From Leptospira tipperaryensis (lineage in GTDB: Bacteria; Spirochaetota; Leptospiria; Leptospirales; Leptospiraceae), in the NCBI RefSeq assembly GCF_001729245.1, contig NZ_CP015217.1:3282001-3346000 (forward strand): a stretch of 64,000 bases of DNA, written 5' to 3'. Of this stretch, positions 49,904 to 63,354 are shown in pieces. Positions within the stretch are counted from its first letter, which is position 1; every line of letters begins with the position of its first letter. The notes under the pieces were generated by a model. It did not search any database. It saw nothing but the letters and a program-made list of their open reading frames with translations, and was not told where the DNA came from. A program made the position numbers and the translations under genes.

Positions 49904-49973
49904 TTTTCCAAAATATGCGATTCATAAATTGAGGACAAGAATTCTAAAAAGTAGGTTTTGAATTTAGACTAAC

Positions 49974-50201
49974 CTATTTTCGAAGACTAGTTGGAAGATC
50001 GTCCCCTATAATGAGCTTTCCATTTGGAAGAGAATGAGAAGTTGCGGAATCCCTTTTTTGGTTTAAACTTCCAGTTTTATGAAACGAATTTGTATTCGGA
50101 TCAAAACCAAGTATCACTGGGAGTTTCGGCATTCTTTTTCTAAAAGTGAGAAGAATGAAAACTTCGAAAGGATGAACCTGGTCAACCAATCCAAAAATCA
50201 T
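49974..50201 (-). CDS. Possible small protein, unknown
   Basis: 75 aa, MIFGLVDQVHPFEVFILLTF with a Lys/Ser-rich tail. No family and no good RBS seen. It may be chance or a remnant between the ABC and DUF1566 genes. Confidence 0.25.
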   Translation of the reverse strand: MIFGLVDQVHPFEVFILLTFRKRMPKLPVILGFDPNTNSFHKTGSLNQKRDSATSHSLPNGKLIIGDDLPTSLRK

Positions 50202-50237
50202 TTCTGTTAATATTCTATCGCAAGTCTCGAACCGATC

Positions 50238-50825
50238 TTACGGCCCGGAAACACAGCGAAGATATGCGTTATTCGCCTTTGGAAACTCGATCGTGCCTCC
50301 CATTCTGTAATCCGCGATATAAGCCATCGCCCGATATTTTGTCGATCTTGGAATCGAATAAGCCCTTCTGGTGGAAGCAGGTGTCGCCACGTAGGAGGAA
50401 GGATCCGAATTAAAATCATTAGCCACGGTAGAATCCGGACTGGATCCCGTCGAGATTCCGCTCGTCGAACTCCAATAATATCCTCCGATCGTATTTTGAA
50501 AAAATGAAACATCGATGATCGGGTAAGTCGTCTTTCGATAGTCCAAAAGACTCACTATCTCTTTCACGTTAGGCACCCTCCAGATTCTTCCCGCCAGATT
50601 CAAATTTTGACAAGAAAAGAGCGCGGAGTTCCAATCCATGATCGTAGCGACTCCGGAACAATCCAAGGAAGCTTGTCCAAAGGAACATTTCTGCCAATAA
50701 AGCCCGTTTAACGTGTCCTTTACTGTACCGTCTCCGTTATCAACATACGGACCACCGATCGCAGACAACGTAGAAGGGCGAAAATGAATCAGAATTAAAA
50801 AAACTAAAATGATAATTTTTTTCAT
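50238..50825 (-). CDS. DUF1566 (Lcl C-terminal domain) exported protein
   Basis: 195 aa. Signal peptide (1-21), then DUF1566 motifs: VDNGDGTVKDTLNGLYWQKC, WNSALFSCQNLNLAG, WRVPNVKEIVSLLDY and YYWSST with a terminal NAYLRCVSGP. Secreted, probably surface adhesin-like; function unknown. Directly downstream of the larger DUF1566 lipoprotein (12-nt gap). Confidence 0.9.
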   Translation of the reverse strand: MKKIIILVFLILIHFRPSTLSAIGGPYVDNGDGTVKDTLNGLYWQKCSFGQASLDCSGVATIMDWNSALFSCQNLNLAGRIWRVPNVKEIVSLLDYRKTTYPIIDVSFFQNTIGGYYWSSTSGISTGSSPDSTVANDFNSDPSSYVATPASTRRAYSIPRSTKYRAMAYIADYRMGGTIEFPKANNAYLRCVSGP

Positions 50826-50837
50826 AAAAATTCTCCT

Positions 50838-52994
50838 TTAGTCCGCGAGACACAGACTTGTATAATAATATCTCTGGGCCACGTAATTCGAAATATAATT
50901 CAGTTTATCCGGACCTGGCTGTGTAACACCTCCGAAAACGGAAATCGCCCATGCCCCCTGGGAATAATAGCTTGGTGGATTCATCGGATCCCCGGGCCCG
51001 CTGGATAAAGAATCGATCGTTCCAGTCACAGTATTTGCATTGATGCTTAAAGTATAAGTTCCAGTCCAATATCTTTGATAGTCATTTCTCAGAAGTCCCG
51101 GAAAATTAGCCTCGGGAATCGCATCATTCCCCGCCCCGCCTCCGTAGTTAAGAATACCATAATATTCTGATAGATAAGGAATTCTCCAGGTCTTTTTCCC
51201 CGCGTAGCCGTTCCCTGAGTTCGCAGCATTCAATGAATTACATTCAAAGGACGATATTTGATCTTTATACGGGTAACCGCCCACGGTTCCGCACGTCGTT
51301 CCATCCCATTTTGTATCTTGCGGACAAACCTGAACACAGATCGTACCATCCCAAGAAAATCCTTCGATACAGGTTTTCCAAACTCTACCGGTAATTGTAT
51401 CAACGGATACGATATCGCTCGGATAAGACGCATTCATAGCAAAGGGTAAAGTCAATCCTGAGCTTGCGTTTACGATCTCACCATCTTGCCCGGATCCGAA
51501 ACAAGTAGCCGGGTCTCCGTTTGAATCGGAACAATCCGTCTGCCCTGTATCGGCGACTTTTAAAGGGGAAGAATCCACTCCCGTTGCAAAAAAGAAAGAG
51601 TTGGAAGCGGGCACGTTTCCCGCAAAATCCTTAAATCCAACAACAGAAAGGCGAAACAAAAAAAGTTCCGGAAGCTTACTCTGTAAATCCAATCGGTAAG
51701 TCCTTGAATCCAACCACTGTCCGGCGGTTCCTTTGATGCTTGCACCCGTAGACCCTACTAACGTAGGGTCGGAAAATATTGCCATACTCGGAACTAAGGT
51801 CGTGGAAGTATCCATGTCCTTATCGAAAGTGAATGTGAAATACCTTTGATTGACTGGAAGATTAAAGTTATTCCCTGTTGGAGAGGCGGAGATAATAGGA
51901 ACTACAGTATCCTTTACCAAAGTAAAGGTCGTATTTCCTACGTTCCCGGTCAAAGAAGAAGTGACGCAGATCCGAATCGTATAACTTCCATCCGTCGGAA
52001 GCGAAGCCGCAGTCACACCGCTTGTCTTTAGCGTATTGGCTGTGACCGTCCCGGAAGAAAGTTGAGTGCCATCGGAACAAGTATTGCTGTTTCTTCTTAT
52101 GCTAAAGGATCCGGCGATATCACTTTTCCATTTGATTGTGCTTGAAGTTGAACTTTTTAAATATTGTGCGCTCTGAGAGGTGATCGTAATCGTAGGATTT
52201 CCCGTAAATACGGTATAAACCGACGGAGAGCTCACGGTTCCGACGTTACCCGCTCCGTCTACTGCGATCGCTTTTACTGTCGAGATCGCGTTATCCGAAA
52301 CGGGAAATGCATTCGTAAATAAAAAGGAATTCGCGTCCGGAGTTCCGTCTGAAAAAATTCCAGGATCCAAACCGCCGATTCTATAGGCGATTTGGCTACA
52401 ACTGGATCCGCCTAAATCGGAACAAGTCAAAGAGATGTTTGGAATCGATAATCCATAAATTCCCGTATTCGGGGTAAATGAGATCGAGGTGGGAGGAATG
52501 TCGTCTCGAATTGCATCCAATTCTACTTTATCCCAATTAGATCCGTTTTCGGGAGATTCTAAACAAAGTATAATTCGATTCGCTCCTGCCAAGAGGGGAT
52601 TGGTTCCGTCATCCGCATGGATCCGGTTTACTAGGGAGGTTGACTTAGAAACTGCCCCGCTTCCAATCACCGTTCCATCCTGGCAATTTGTCGCGTTCAA
52701 TCGCAATCGATAATATGAATCTAGGTTCGTGGACCAACTCACGTCCTTAAAGTTAATCGCACCCGTGTTCGAACTAACGTAGAATCTGGCATCCGAATTT
52801 AGGACGATCTTGCCTGTTTCCGGTATTTGCGTCGGATTCGATTTTGGAAAATCGATGCCAGAGAATTGAAACAGCAACGGAGCTTTGTGTCCTTTATTCA
52901 AACACCCGAGGGTAAAAAAATATATAAGTAAGCAAAAATAATTAGCATAAGATCTCTTTTTCAAATGTTGTCTTGCTACAGTATAATTTTCCAT
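50838..52994 (-). CDS. Large lipoprotein with Ig-like repeats and DUF1566 domain
   Basis: 718 aa from ATG 52994 after GGAGGG. Lipobox LGC after a hydrophobic stretch. Ig-like segments in the middle (PPTSISFTPNTGIYGLSIPN, DGAGNVGTVSSPSVYTV, SSTSSTIKWKSDIAG), then Cys-rich WDGTICVQVC/WDGTTCG units and a DUF1566-type end (TWRIPYLSEYYGILNYGGG). Probably surface-exposed. Cotranscribed with the smaller DUF1566 gene. Confidence 0.88.
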   Translation of the reverse strand: MENYTVARQHLKKRSYANYFCLLIYFFTLGCLNKGHKAPLLFQFSGIDFPKSNPTQIPETGKIVLNSDARFYVSSNTGAINFKDVSWSTNLDSYYRLRLNATNCQDGTVIGSGAVSKSTSLVNRIHADDGTNPLLAGANRIILCLESPENGSNWDKVELDAIRDDIPPTSISFTPNTGIYGLSIPNISLTCSDLGGSSCSQIAYRIGGLDPGIFSDGTPDANSFLFTNAFPVSDNAISTVKAIAVDGAGNVGTVSSPSVYTVFTGNPTITITSQSAQYLKSSTSSTIKWKSDIAGSFSIRRNSNTCSDGTQLSSGTVTANTLKTSGVTAASLPTDGSYTIRICVTSSLTGNVGNTTFTLVKDTVVPIISASPTGNNFNLPVNQRYFTFTFDKDMDTSTTLVPSMAIFSDPTLVGSTGASIKGTAGQWLDSRTYRLDLQSKLPELFLFRLSVVGFKDFAGNVPASNSFFFATGVDSSPLKVADTGQTDCSDSNGDPATCFGSGQDGEIVNASSGLTLPFAMNASYPSDIVSVDTITGRVWKTCIEGFSWDGTICVQVCPQDTKWDGTTCGTVGGYPYKDQISSFECNSLNAANSGNGYAGKKTWRIPYLSEYYGILNYGGGAGNDAIPEANFPGLLRNDYQRYWTGTYTLSINANTVTGTIDSLSSGPGDPMNPPSYYSQGAWAISVFGGVTQPGPDKLNYISNYVAQRYYYTSLCLAD

Positions 52995-53291
52995 AGAACC
53001 CTCCAACAACATCTCTCTATGTGCGGTCTAATCGATAACTGAAAAGGAATCTAACGTACAAACGATCAAAGCGCATCCCTAACTATAAATAAGGACAGCC
53101 CTGATTATAAGCCGTTTGGAAAGGCTAAAAAGCGGAGAAGACATCTATCTTTTTTCCGTTCTTTGAACGTTAAGAATCGAAAGACACGGATTTAGGTCTC
53201 ACAACCGGTCAAAGAATTTAGAAGAATTGGAATGAAAAACAATCCTATTAGTACTTGCCCAATTCGATCAGAAAGAGAAGTTTAGAAGTGT

Positions 53292-54188
53292 ATGAAAGTC
53301 AAGATCACAGAAGTCGGACCAAGAGACGGACTACAAAACGAAAAAGTCCCGGTATCCACGAAGGATAAATTCGAATATATTCAACTCCTCGTCCGAGCCG
53401 GTTTGACAAACATCGAAGCAACTTCTTTTGTTAAAAAAGAATCCATTCCTCAGTTGGCAGACGCAGCCGAGCTTTCCGCGCTCTTAAATCTGAACGGACC
53501 CGTTCAATTCTCCGCACTCACACCCAACATAAAAGGATACGAAGCCGCTAAAAACGCGGGTTATAAAGAAGTGGCCGTATTCACCGCCGCGTCGGAATCA
53601 TTTACAAAAAAGAATATCAATCGAACGATCGAAGAATCCGTCGAAGGCTTTAAAGAAATCTTTAAACTGGCTCAACAAGACGGAATCCGGGTTCGCGGTT
53701 ACGTCTCGACCGTGATCGATTGTCCTTACGAGGGTAAGATCGATCCTAGAAAAGTTTTGGAAGTTTCCAAAATTCTTTTGGATCAAGGAGCATACGAAAT
53801 TTCTCTCGGAGAAACGATTGGCACGGGAGTTCCCGCAGAAGTCGAAAGATTGTTGGAACTTCTTCTCAAAGAAATTCCGGCCAATAAATTAGCGGGACAT
53901 TTCCACGATACATACGGAATGGCGATCGCGAATGTAGAGAAAGCATTTTCTATGGGAATCCGTTCTTTCGACTCTTCCTCCGGAGGACTTGGAGGTTGCC
54001 CCTACGCAAAGGGCGCGGCTGGGAATTTAGCGACCGATGATCTCGTTTATTTTTTGGAAAAGTCGGGAGTTCCCACAGGAATCGATCCGAGTCTTCTCTG
54101 GGAAGCTTCCGCTTTTATGGAAAAAGCAGTCTCTCGAGACCTTCAATCCCGTACCTATATAGCAACTAAGAAAAAAAGAGAAGTTTGA
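53292..54188 (+). CDS. Hydroxymethylglutaryl-CoA lyase-like enzyme
   Basis: 298 aa, TIM barrel. EVGPRDGLQNE at 7-17, SFVKKESIPQLAD, GHFHDTYGMA, and GGLGGCPYAKGAAGN with the conserved Cys loop. It cleaves HMG-CoA to acetoacetate and acetyl-CoA in leucine degradation. Alternative: a related citramalate-type lyase. GVPT at residues ~259-262 coincides with a repeat copy at 54066. Overlaps the next gene at TTGA. Confidence 0.92.
   Translation: MKVKITEVGPRDGLQNEKVPVSTKDKFEYIQLLVRAGLTNIEATSFVKKESIPQLADAAELSALLNLNGPVQFSALTPNIKGYEAAKNAGYKEVAVFTAASESFTKKNINRTIEESVEGFKEIFKLAQQDGIRVRGYVSTVIDCPYEGKIDPRKVLEVSKILLDQGAYEISLGETIGTGVPAEVERLLELLLKEIPANKLAGHFHDTYGMAIANVEKAFSMGIRSFDSSSGGLGGCPYAKGAAGNLATDDLVYFLEKSGVPTGIDPSLLWEASAFMEKAVSRDLQSRTYIATKKKREV
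54066..54076 (+). repeat. Intragenic GGAGTTCCCAC repeat
   Basis: In the lyase gene, read as GVPT. GVP here could also be native to the family. Confidence 0.55.
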
Positions 54189-55120
54189 ATCTCAATCCCG
54201 CAGACCAAAAGCTTAGAAAGACACTTGAAAAAATCTTCGAGAAGTACGAATCTCCTGAATTCCTTTCCAGTGATCCGATAGAGTTCCCACATTCTTATAC
54301 AAATCCTAGAGACCGGGAAATAGCCGGCTTTATCGCGGCCCTCTTTTCTTATGGAAATGTCAAAGCCATCAAGAACCATCTTAGACATCTCTTCTCAATT
54401 TGTGGGAACTCCCCTCATTCCTTTCTCCTAACGCAGGACCTCTCTTTCATTCGAAAAGAACTCAAACCCTACCGATTTCAAAAATCCGCCGACATACTCC
54501 TCTTTCTCCGAACCCTCCAAGAATGTCTTCAAAACGAACCGACCCAAAGTCTGGAACCCCTCTTCTTTCTTCCTCGGGAAGGAGAATTCAACCTCACCCC
54601 ACAAAAACAAAAACTTCTTGAACTCGGAGGAATTCTTCGCCAAAGAATTCTCTCTTTCCAAATTCGATTTAGGGCAATCTCGCAAAAAATAAATTCCAAA
54701 GGTGTGAGTTCCTACGGATACAAATTCCTAGTCGGGCAAGGGTTCAACACCTCGTCCCTCAAAAGATATTCGATGTATCTGCGTTGGATGGTCCGAAAGA
54801 ATTTCCCTGATCTGGGAATTTACGATTCCATCTCTCAGGAGGAACTACTCTATCCGCTTGATGTGCATATTCAAAGAATCGCAAGCGTTCTTGAGATCAG
54901 TTCCCGTAAAACACCGGATTGGAAAAAGGCGGAAGAAATCACGGCCTTCTTTCGAAAAATTTTTCCGGAAGATCCGGCGCGAGGAGATTTTGCGTTGAGT
55001 CGTTTGGGAATTTTAAGACAGTGCAAATCAAAATATGTGTTTGAACTCTGTGAGAGTTGTCAGATTCGAAACGTTTGCAAAGTCTTCGAAAGAAAGGATA
55101 AAAAGATATCTCAAGCCTAA
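54185..55120 (+). CDS. DUF2400 (TIGR02757) family protein
   Basis: 311 aa from TTG 54185, overlapping the upstream stop. SSDPIEFPHSYTNPRDREIAGFIAA near residue 28 and YPLDVHIQRIAS in the second half are family hallmarks. The C-terminal CESC-x5-C resembles a HhH/Fe-S-like end. Possibly nucleic-acid related; function unknown. Two repeat copies lie in it (54402 and 54705). Confidence 0.9.
   Translation: MNLNPADQKLRKTLEKIFEKYESPEFLSSDPIEFPHSYTNPRDREIAGFIAALFSYGNVKAIKNHLRHLFSICGNSPHSFLLTQDLSFIRKELKPYRFQKSADILLFLRTLQECLQNEPTQSLEPLFFLPREGEFNLTPQKQKLLELGGILRQRILSFQIRFRAISQKINSKGVSSYGYKFLVGQGFNTSSLKRYSMYLRWMVRKNFPDLGIYDSISQEELLYPLDVHIQRIASVLEISSRKTPDWKKAEEITAFFRKIFPEDPARGDFALSRLGILRQCKSKYVFELCESCQIRNVCKVFERKDKKISQA
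54402..54413 (-). repeat. Intragenic GTGGGAACTCCC repeat
   Basis: In the DUF2400 gene. Confidence 0.7.
54705..54715 (+). repeat. Intragenic TGAGTTCCTAC repeat variant
   Basis: In the DUF2400 gene, read as SSY. Confidence 0.6.
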
Positions 55121-55293
55121 GATTCTCTAAATCCGACTTCGCTTCCTTTGTCTTTTAGTATAATTCAATAAAGAACCTTCTCTCGAGTTCTTAAATCTCT
55201 CCATTGAATCGTACTTATTCTTAGAGAAAGAATTAAACTAGAATCGATTGAATTCTTCCTCTTAAATAAGAATTAAGATGCAAAGATCGGATC

Positions 55294-55656
55294 TTAAGGA
55301 AGCTTTTTCAACTTACAGGAAGAAGCCGCGATCAGACCCGAGTCGATATTGCTAGTCAACACGATCGAAGAAAGAATCGAATCCGCACACGCGTCTACTT
55401 TTTTCTTTTCATACAATGCAGAGGTATCCTTAGCGTCGATTCCCGCGACCGAATCGATGAAAGAAATGGACGTAAGACTTCCTAAACGATTGCTCGTAGT
55501 TCCGACGATCGTTACCATTCCTATAAAAACCGCATCCTGAAGCTGGAACGCAGCCTCTGTACTCTTTACGGTCTTAGAACCGACCAAATCATAAAATCCC
55601 GAACAAGAAAAAGTCATCGTTACGATCAGCAGAAACACAATCAGAATATTTTTCAT
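55294..55656 (-). CDS. Small lipoprotein
   Basis: 120 aa. Signal peptide and lipobox TFSC (Cys18). Rich in Ser/Thr, with two further Cys (89 region DACAD and ASSCKLKKL), possibly a disulfide. It looks like a Leptospira-specific lipoprotein family; role unknown. Monocistronic. Confidence 0.82.
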   Translation of the reverse strand: MKNILIVFLLIVTMTFSCSGFYDLVGSKTVKSTEAAFQLQDAVFIGMVTIVGTTSNRLGSLTSISFIDSVAGIDAKDTSALYEKKKVDACADSILSSIVLTSNIDSGLIAASSCKLKKLP

Positions 55657-55874
55657 CTATTTTTCAAACCTCATTACCAAATTTCAAAAGGATGTTTTTT
55701 CCTCCCATTTTGTCAATCAAACGGTAGGTTCTTTATCAGGATCGGACCACGTTAGAACTTAGAATATGAAATCGGCTTCGAGAGACATTCACAAAATTGA
55801 ATATAGTTTTAAAACGAAAGAGGAAGGAAAATCAGTTTATCAAAAGTGAATATTGGGGAAGAAAGAAAGAGTGG

Positions 55875-55946
<72 letters not shown>

Positions 55947-55962
55947 CTATAAGAACGTTCTC

Positions 55963-56046
<84 letters not shown>

Positions 56047-56111
56047 GAAATACACGATATTTTTCGAGTGTCTTGGGTCAATCAAAAACGCTGAAAAAAT
56101 ACTCCGATTCT

Positions 56112-57398
<1,287 letters not shown>

Positions 57399-57426
57399 TC
57401 AAATTGCTGGTTGGTAAAATTTCGTT

Positions 57427-58461
57427 TCATGATCTGAGATCGGAAAGAGGGGATTTTAAGGATGCCTCTAACGTATTCACCACGAGTGCGTAACCGCTTG
57501 CGTTCTTCTGAACTCCGGAAAACATTTCGTAGAGATGATCGTAGGCTCCTCCGGTAAGAACCGGATCCGGAGAACCTTGCAGATAACCTTGAAAGACAAA
57601 TCCTGTATAATAATTCAAATCTCTCAAAAGGGAAAAGTCGATACAAAGATCGATCTTTCTCTTTTTAGAATCCCAAGCTTTTAAAAGCCAAGACGTCTCT
57701 TCCAGAACGACCCCGAGACTTTTTTTAAGATTTTCGGAAAGAGAATCCAGATTTAAAGAATTCTTCAAAGAATCCAGACTGAAGTTGAGAACGAGTGCGT
57801 TTAACAAACGGATGAGATTGGAATGATTCTTCTTTACTCCGAAAATTCTTTCGATCTCGTTTACGTTTTTCTGATATAACAAAGTGGAAAGAATTTCTAT
57901 CTCGCTCTGGGTAAGAGAATATTCCTGAACGATGGAATGAAAGAGGTTAACGTTACCGAGCACGAGCGTCAGTTCATTCTCGAGAGGAAGAAGAGAAATG
58001 ATCTCGTCCAATTCTTCCAAAATCCGAAGTGTGTTTTCTTTGCCCGAGGCTCCGATCGATTCCGCGCCGATCTGCAAAACTTCTTTTCGCGATACGCTCC
58101 CTTTGGCGGTTTCTCTAAAAATTCTTCCCACGTAGAAGATGTTCTGGTTTTCCTTCTGGTGCGAGAAACCGGCCATCCCCTTTACGGCTTGCACCGTTAA
58201 ATCGATGCTCGGTGAGATTTCGTTTCCGGAAAGATCTCGGATTCGAAAGAGAGAAGAAGAATCGGGAGCTGAGACCGTCTGAAGAAAGGTCGAGCTGTAA
58301 TCAAATGCGGGTAAGAATACTTCGGAATAGCCTTTTTTTTTAAGAACACCGGAGACGGTCTCGAGTAAGATGCGTCTGTCTTTGCTGTCTTCTGGACCAA
58401 GGAAGTGAAACCCGTCCGGGATCCATTTTTTCTGGCTGGGTTCTGGGAGTTTTTGATTCAT
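57427..58461 (-). CDS. hisZ: HisZ-like ATP phosphoribosyltransferase regulatory subunit
   Basis: 344 aa from ATG 58461 (a TTG form adds 19 residues). Class II synthetase-like core: FHFLGPEDSKDRRIL, VFLPAFDYSS, SIDLTVQAVKG, YVGRIFRETAKGS, QIGAESIG and YYTGFVFQGYL with GGAYDHL. No anticodon-binding domain, so a HisZ paralogue rather than HisRS. It activates short-form HisG. hisZ-purA adjacency is common in bacteria. HisG not in the window. Confidence 0.9.
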   Translation of the reverse strand: MNQKLPEPSQKKWIPDGFHFLGPEDSKDRRILLETVSGVLKKKGYSEVFLPAFDYSSTFLQTVSAPDSSSLFRIRDLSGNEISPSIDLTVQAVKGMAGFSHQKENQNIFYVGRIFRETAKGSVSRKEVLQIGAESIGASGKENTLRILEELDEIISLLPLENELTLVLGNVNLFHSIVQEYSLTQSEIEILSTLLYQKNVNEIERIFGVKKNHSNLIRLLNALVLNFSLDSLKNSLNLDSLSENLKKSLGVVLEETSWLLKAWDSKKRKIDLCIDFSLLRDLNYYTGFVFQGYLQGSPDPVLTGGAYDHLYEMFSGVQKNASGYALVVNTLEASLKSPLSDLRS

Positions 58462-60844
<2,383 letters not shown>

Positions 60845-60850
60845 GAATCA

Positions 60851-60890
60851 AACCCTAAGCTCCGTGTGAGACGAAGCTTAGGGTTTTTTT
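60851..60890 (+). terminator. Rho-independent terminator after the fusion gene
   Basis: AACCCTAAGCT stem with AGCTTAGGG and TTTTTTT after it; near-perfect 9-bp core. Confidence 0.9.
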
Positions 60891-60914
60891 CCTCTGTCAG
60901 AAGGATAAAATCGA

Positions 60915-61379
60915 TTGCGAAGAAGAATTTTCACGTTCGTTTCGATCTTGATTCTTTTTTCTTTTCATTGCACGCAGATCTCAAACTCTTTTTCAAAGAA
61001 CGATCCTCAAACTCCCGAGCCGGAATTAAATACATTAAAATACCCGAATATAGACATTCTTACAAAATCCCTAAAGCTGATCACAAAAAATCGGGGAAAA
61101 GGAAGCCAGGTCTTTTATATTTCCGGAATATTCGATTCTTATTTTTATCTTTATTGGAAAAATCGAAAAGCCGTCTACATACTTCGATCTATTGAAAACG
61201 ATTTAGAAACAAATTATGTCGATTCGATTCGTTTTCCGACGGGGAGTTCTCGCATTCAGATCGATACGAACGTTGTGGAGACCTTGGACGAAGTCGGAGG
61301 AAGCACCTTCTTAATTCACAGAGACTCTCTCAATTCCATTCTTGAAAAATGTCTTAACGGAATTTTAATTCGGATCTAA
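60915..61379 (+). CDS. Small lipoprotein, unknown
   Basis: 154 aa from TTG 60915 (AAGGA upstream). Signal and lipobox FSFHC (Cys19). Mixed strands (GSQVFYISGIFDSYFYLYWKNRKAVYIL); no domain recognised. The stretch GGGGAGTTCTCGCATTC at about 61241 is a degenerate repeat copy. Confidence 0.72.
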   Translation: MRRRIFTFVSILILFSFHCTQISNSFSKNDPQTPEPELNTLKYPNIDILTKSLKLITKNRGKGSQVFYISGIFDSYFYLYWKNRKAVYILRSIENDLETNYVDSIRFPTGSSRIQIDTNVVETLDEVGGSTFLIHRDSLNSILEKCLNGILIRI

Positions 61380-61703
61380 ACTAGAATTCCACGAAACTAT
61401 CCCAGCTCCTCTTAGCCCGCCTTTCCAATCTTCATTCATTCAAAAATTCACATATTCAGAAAAGAATATACATTTTGAATAAAATAGTAATCAAGCACAG
61501 AATCAACGGATTCCATTCTTAACTCCTCTCATTTCAACCGAATCCTTTTATAGTTAGAATCGCAAAAGCGACTAACACAAAATCAACGATTGCGCGATTA
61601 ATAACTAAGATTTCTGATTTATAACAAGCGGTGACTTGCCCTTCTTTTTGAGATAGATTATCTCAGAAAAAGAGTCCAAGGCAAGTTTCCGTTTTGCAAA
61701 TCT
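61380..61703. other. Intergenic region, nothing recognised
   Basis: A/T-rich, 324 nt; presumably promoter region for the FG-GAP genes. A near-dyad around 61648-61665 (GAGATAGATTATCTC) is noted only. Confidence 0.4.
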
Positions 61704-63344
61704 ATGAGAAACCAAAAGAATCCAAAATTACGCGTTAAAGGAAAAATCTTTCTTTCTCAACTATTTCATTTTGTTTGTTTTTGGATTCTCCTGATTCTTT
61801 CCTCCTATTGCCAATACGAACCAAAGAATAATTACGACCTTCTTCTACTTACCGGCCAGGGGCCGGGGCCTGCGGATTCTACCACAGGCGGAATCGATTT
61901 TTCCAGTGCTCCTTCCTCCGTTTCCGTCGCGGGTTGGCAAAACGAAGCCTATATAAAGGCGAATAACGTAGGATTTGGCGGAGCCCTCTTTGGAAATAGT
62001 ATCGCCATTTACGGAGATACTATGGTGGTCGGAGCTCATCGAGAGAGCAGTAGCCAGATCGGTATTACAAATAGTTCAACTCCGAGCGCCGCGAGTATGA
62101 ACACCGCCGCTATGGATTCGGGAGCTGCCTATGTTTATCGAAAAATTTCAGGTAACTGGGTTTTAGAATCCTATCTAAAAGCTTCCAACACAAGTAATAA
62201 CAGTCGATTCGGTTGGAGCGTTGCGATTTCAGGAAATACAATCGTAGTCGGAGCCACCGGCGGTTCGGGATCAGCTTATGTATTCGTATTCGATAGTATC
62301 ACTTCCACTTGGGCTCAAGAAGCTCTTTTAAAAGCGCCTAACTTTGAATCCGGAGACCAATTCGGTTCCGGAGTTGCGATCGACGGAGATGTTATCGTAG
62401 TCGGAGCTCAATGGGAAGATAGCAATCAAAACTCTATCACAAACGGAACTACTGCAAGTTCGAACAATTCTAAAACAGATTCCGGAGCCGCTTACGTATT
62501 TCGAAGAAGCGGTGTTAGTTGGTCGCCGGAAGCATATCTCAAATCTCCGAATCCGGATAATAACGATTATTTCGGCTCCACCGTCGCGATATCGGGCAGC
62601 ACGATCGTCGTGGGCGCACCTCAGGAAAGCAGTTTATCTGGAACGGTCAACGGGGCTACTGCAAGCGCAGATAATACAAAGTCCAACTCGGGGGCAGCTT
62701 ATGTATTCCGAAAGTCGGGAGCTCTATGGATTCAAGAAGCCTTTCTCAAGGCATCCAACTTGGATTCTAACGATCAATTTGGAAAAAAATTATCAATCTC
62801 CGGCGACACGATAGCGATCGGCGCTCCTTTTGAAGATAGCAACCAAAACGATGTATCAAACGATTCTACCGCGAGTTCCGATAATTCTGTCGGCAGCGCC
62901 GGCGCAGTTTATGTGTTCGAAAGAAGCGGTGTCACTTGGGTTCAGAGCGCATTCTTAAAAACTAAAAACGTTCAAAGCGGAGATCAATTCGGTTCGAGCG
63001 TCGCCATCGACGGCGATCTTATCGTCGCGGGAGCGATAAACGAATCTTCCAATCAATCAACGATCACGAACGGAAGTTTAGGTCATTGGAATGAAAAAAT
63101 GCCTCAATCCGGAGCCGCGTATGTATTCCGCAAATCTACGGGTTGGAATGCAGAATCGTATCTAAAAGCTCCGAATCCGGGAAGCTCGGATCTGTTCGGT
63201 TGGAGCGTGGCGCTTAACGCGAATAAGATCGTAGTCGGAGCCGCGCAGGAATGTAGCAGTCAAAGCACGATCACAAACGGAAGCGCGGCGAGCGCTGACG
63301 ATTCCGCGTTTAGAGCCGGAGCCGCGTATGTATTCCAGAGATAA
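61704..63344 (+). CDS. FG-GAP repeat lipoprotein
   Basis: 546 aa. Long N-terminus, hydrophobic segment and lipobox LSSYC. Seven FG-GAP-like blades, each with FG(x)SVAI(S/D)GD(x)IVVGA and GAAYVF, e.g. FGWSVAISGNTIVVGA, FGSGVAIDGDVIVVGA, FGSTVAISGSTIVVGA. Predicted beta-propeller, likely surface-exposed. Asn/Ser-rich inserts (NQNSITNGTTASSNNS) between blades. Second similar gene 10 nt downstream. Confidence 0.9.
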   Translation: MRNQKNPKLRVKGKIFLSQLFHFVCFWILLILSSYCQYEPKNNYDLLLLTGQGPGPADSTTGGIDFSSAPSSVSVAGWQNEAYIKANNVGFGGALFGNSIAIYGDTMVVGAHRESSSQIGITNSSTPSAASMNTAAMDSGAAYVYRKISGNWVLESYLKASNTSNNSRFGWSVAISGNTIVVGATGGSGSAYVFVFDSITSTWAQEALLKAPNFESGDQFGSGVAIDGDVIVVGAQWEDSNQNSITNGTTASSNNSKTDSGAAYVFRRSGVSWSPEAYLKSPNPDNNDYFGSTVAISGSTIVVGAPQESSLSGTVNGATASADNTKSNSGAAYVFRKSGALWIQEAFLKASNLDSNDQFGKKLSISGDTIAIGAPFEDSNQNDVSNDSTASSDNSVGSAGAVYVFERSGVTWVQSAFLKTKNVQSGDQFGSSVAIDGDLIVAGAINESSNQSTITNGSLGHWNEKMPQSGAAYVFRKSTGWNAESYLKAPNPGSSDLFGWSVALNANKIVVGAAQECSSQSTITNGSAASADDSAFRAGAAYVFQR

Positions 63345-63354
63345 TTTTCAGAAG

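Noticed and set aside
49974..50201. Transposase remnant between ABC and DUF1566 genes
   Set aside because: No transposase motif, terminal repeats or target duplication seen; kept only as a low-confidence frame.
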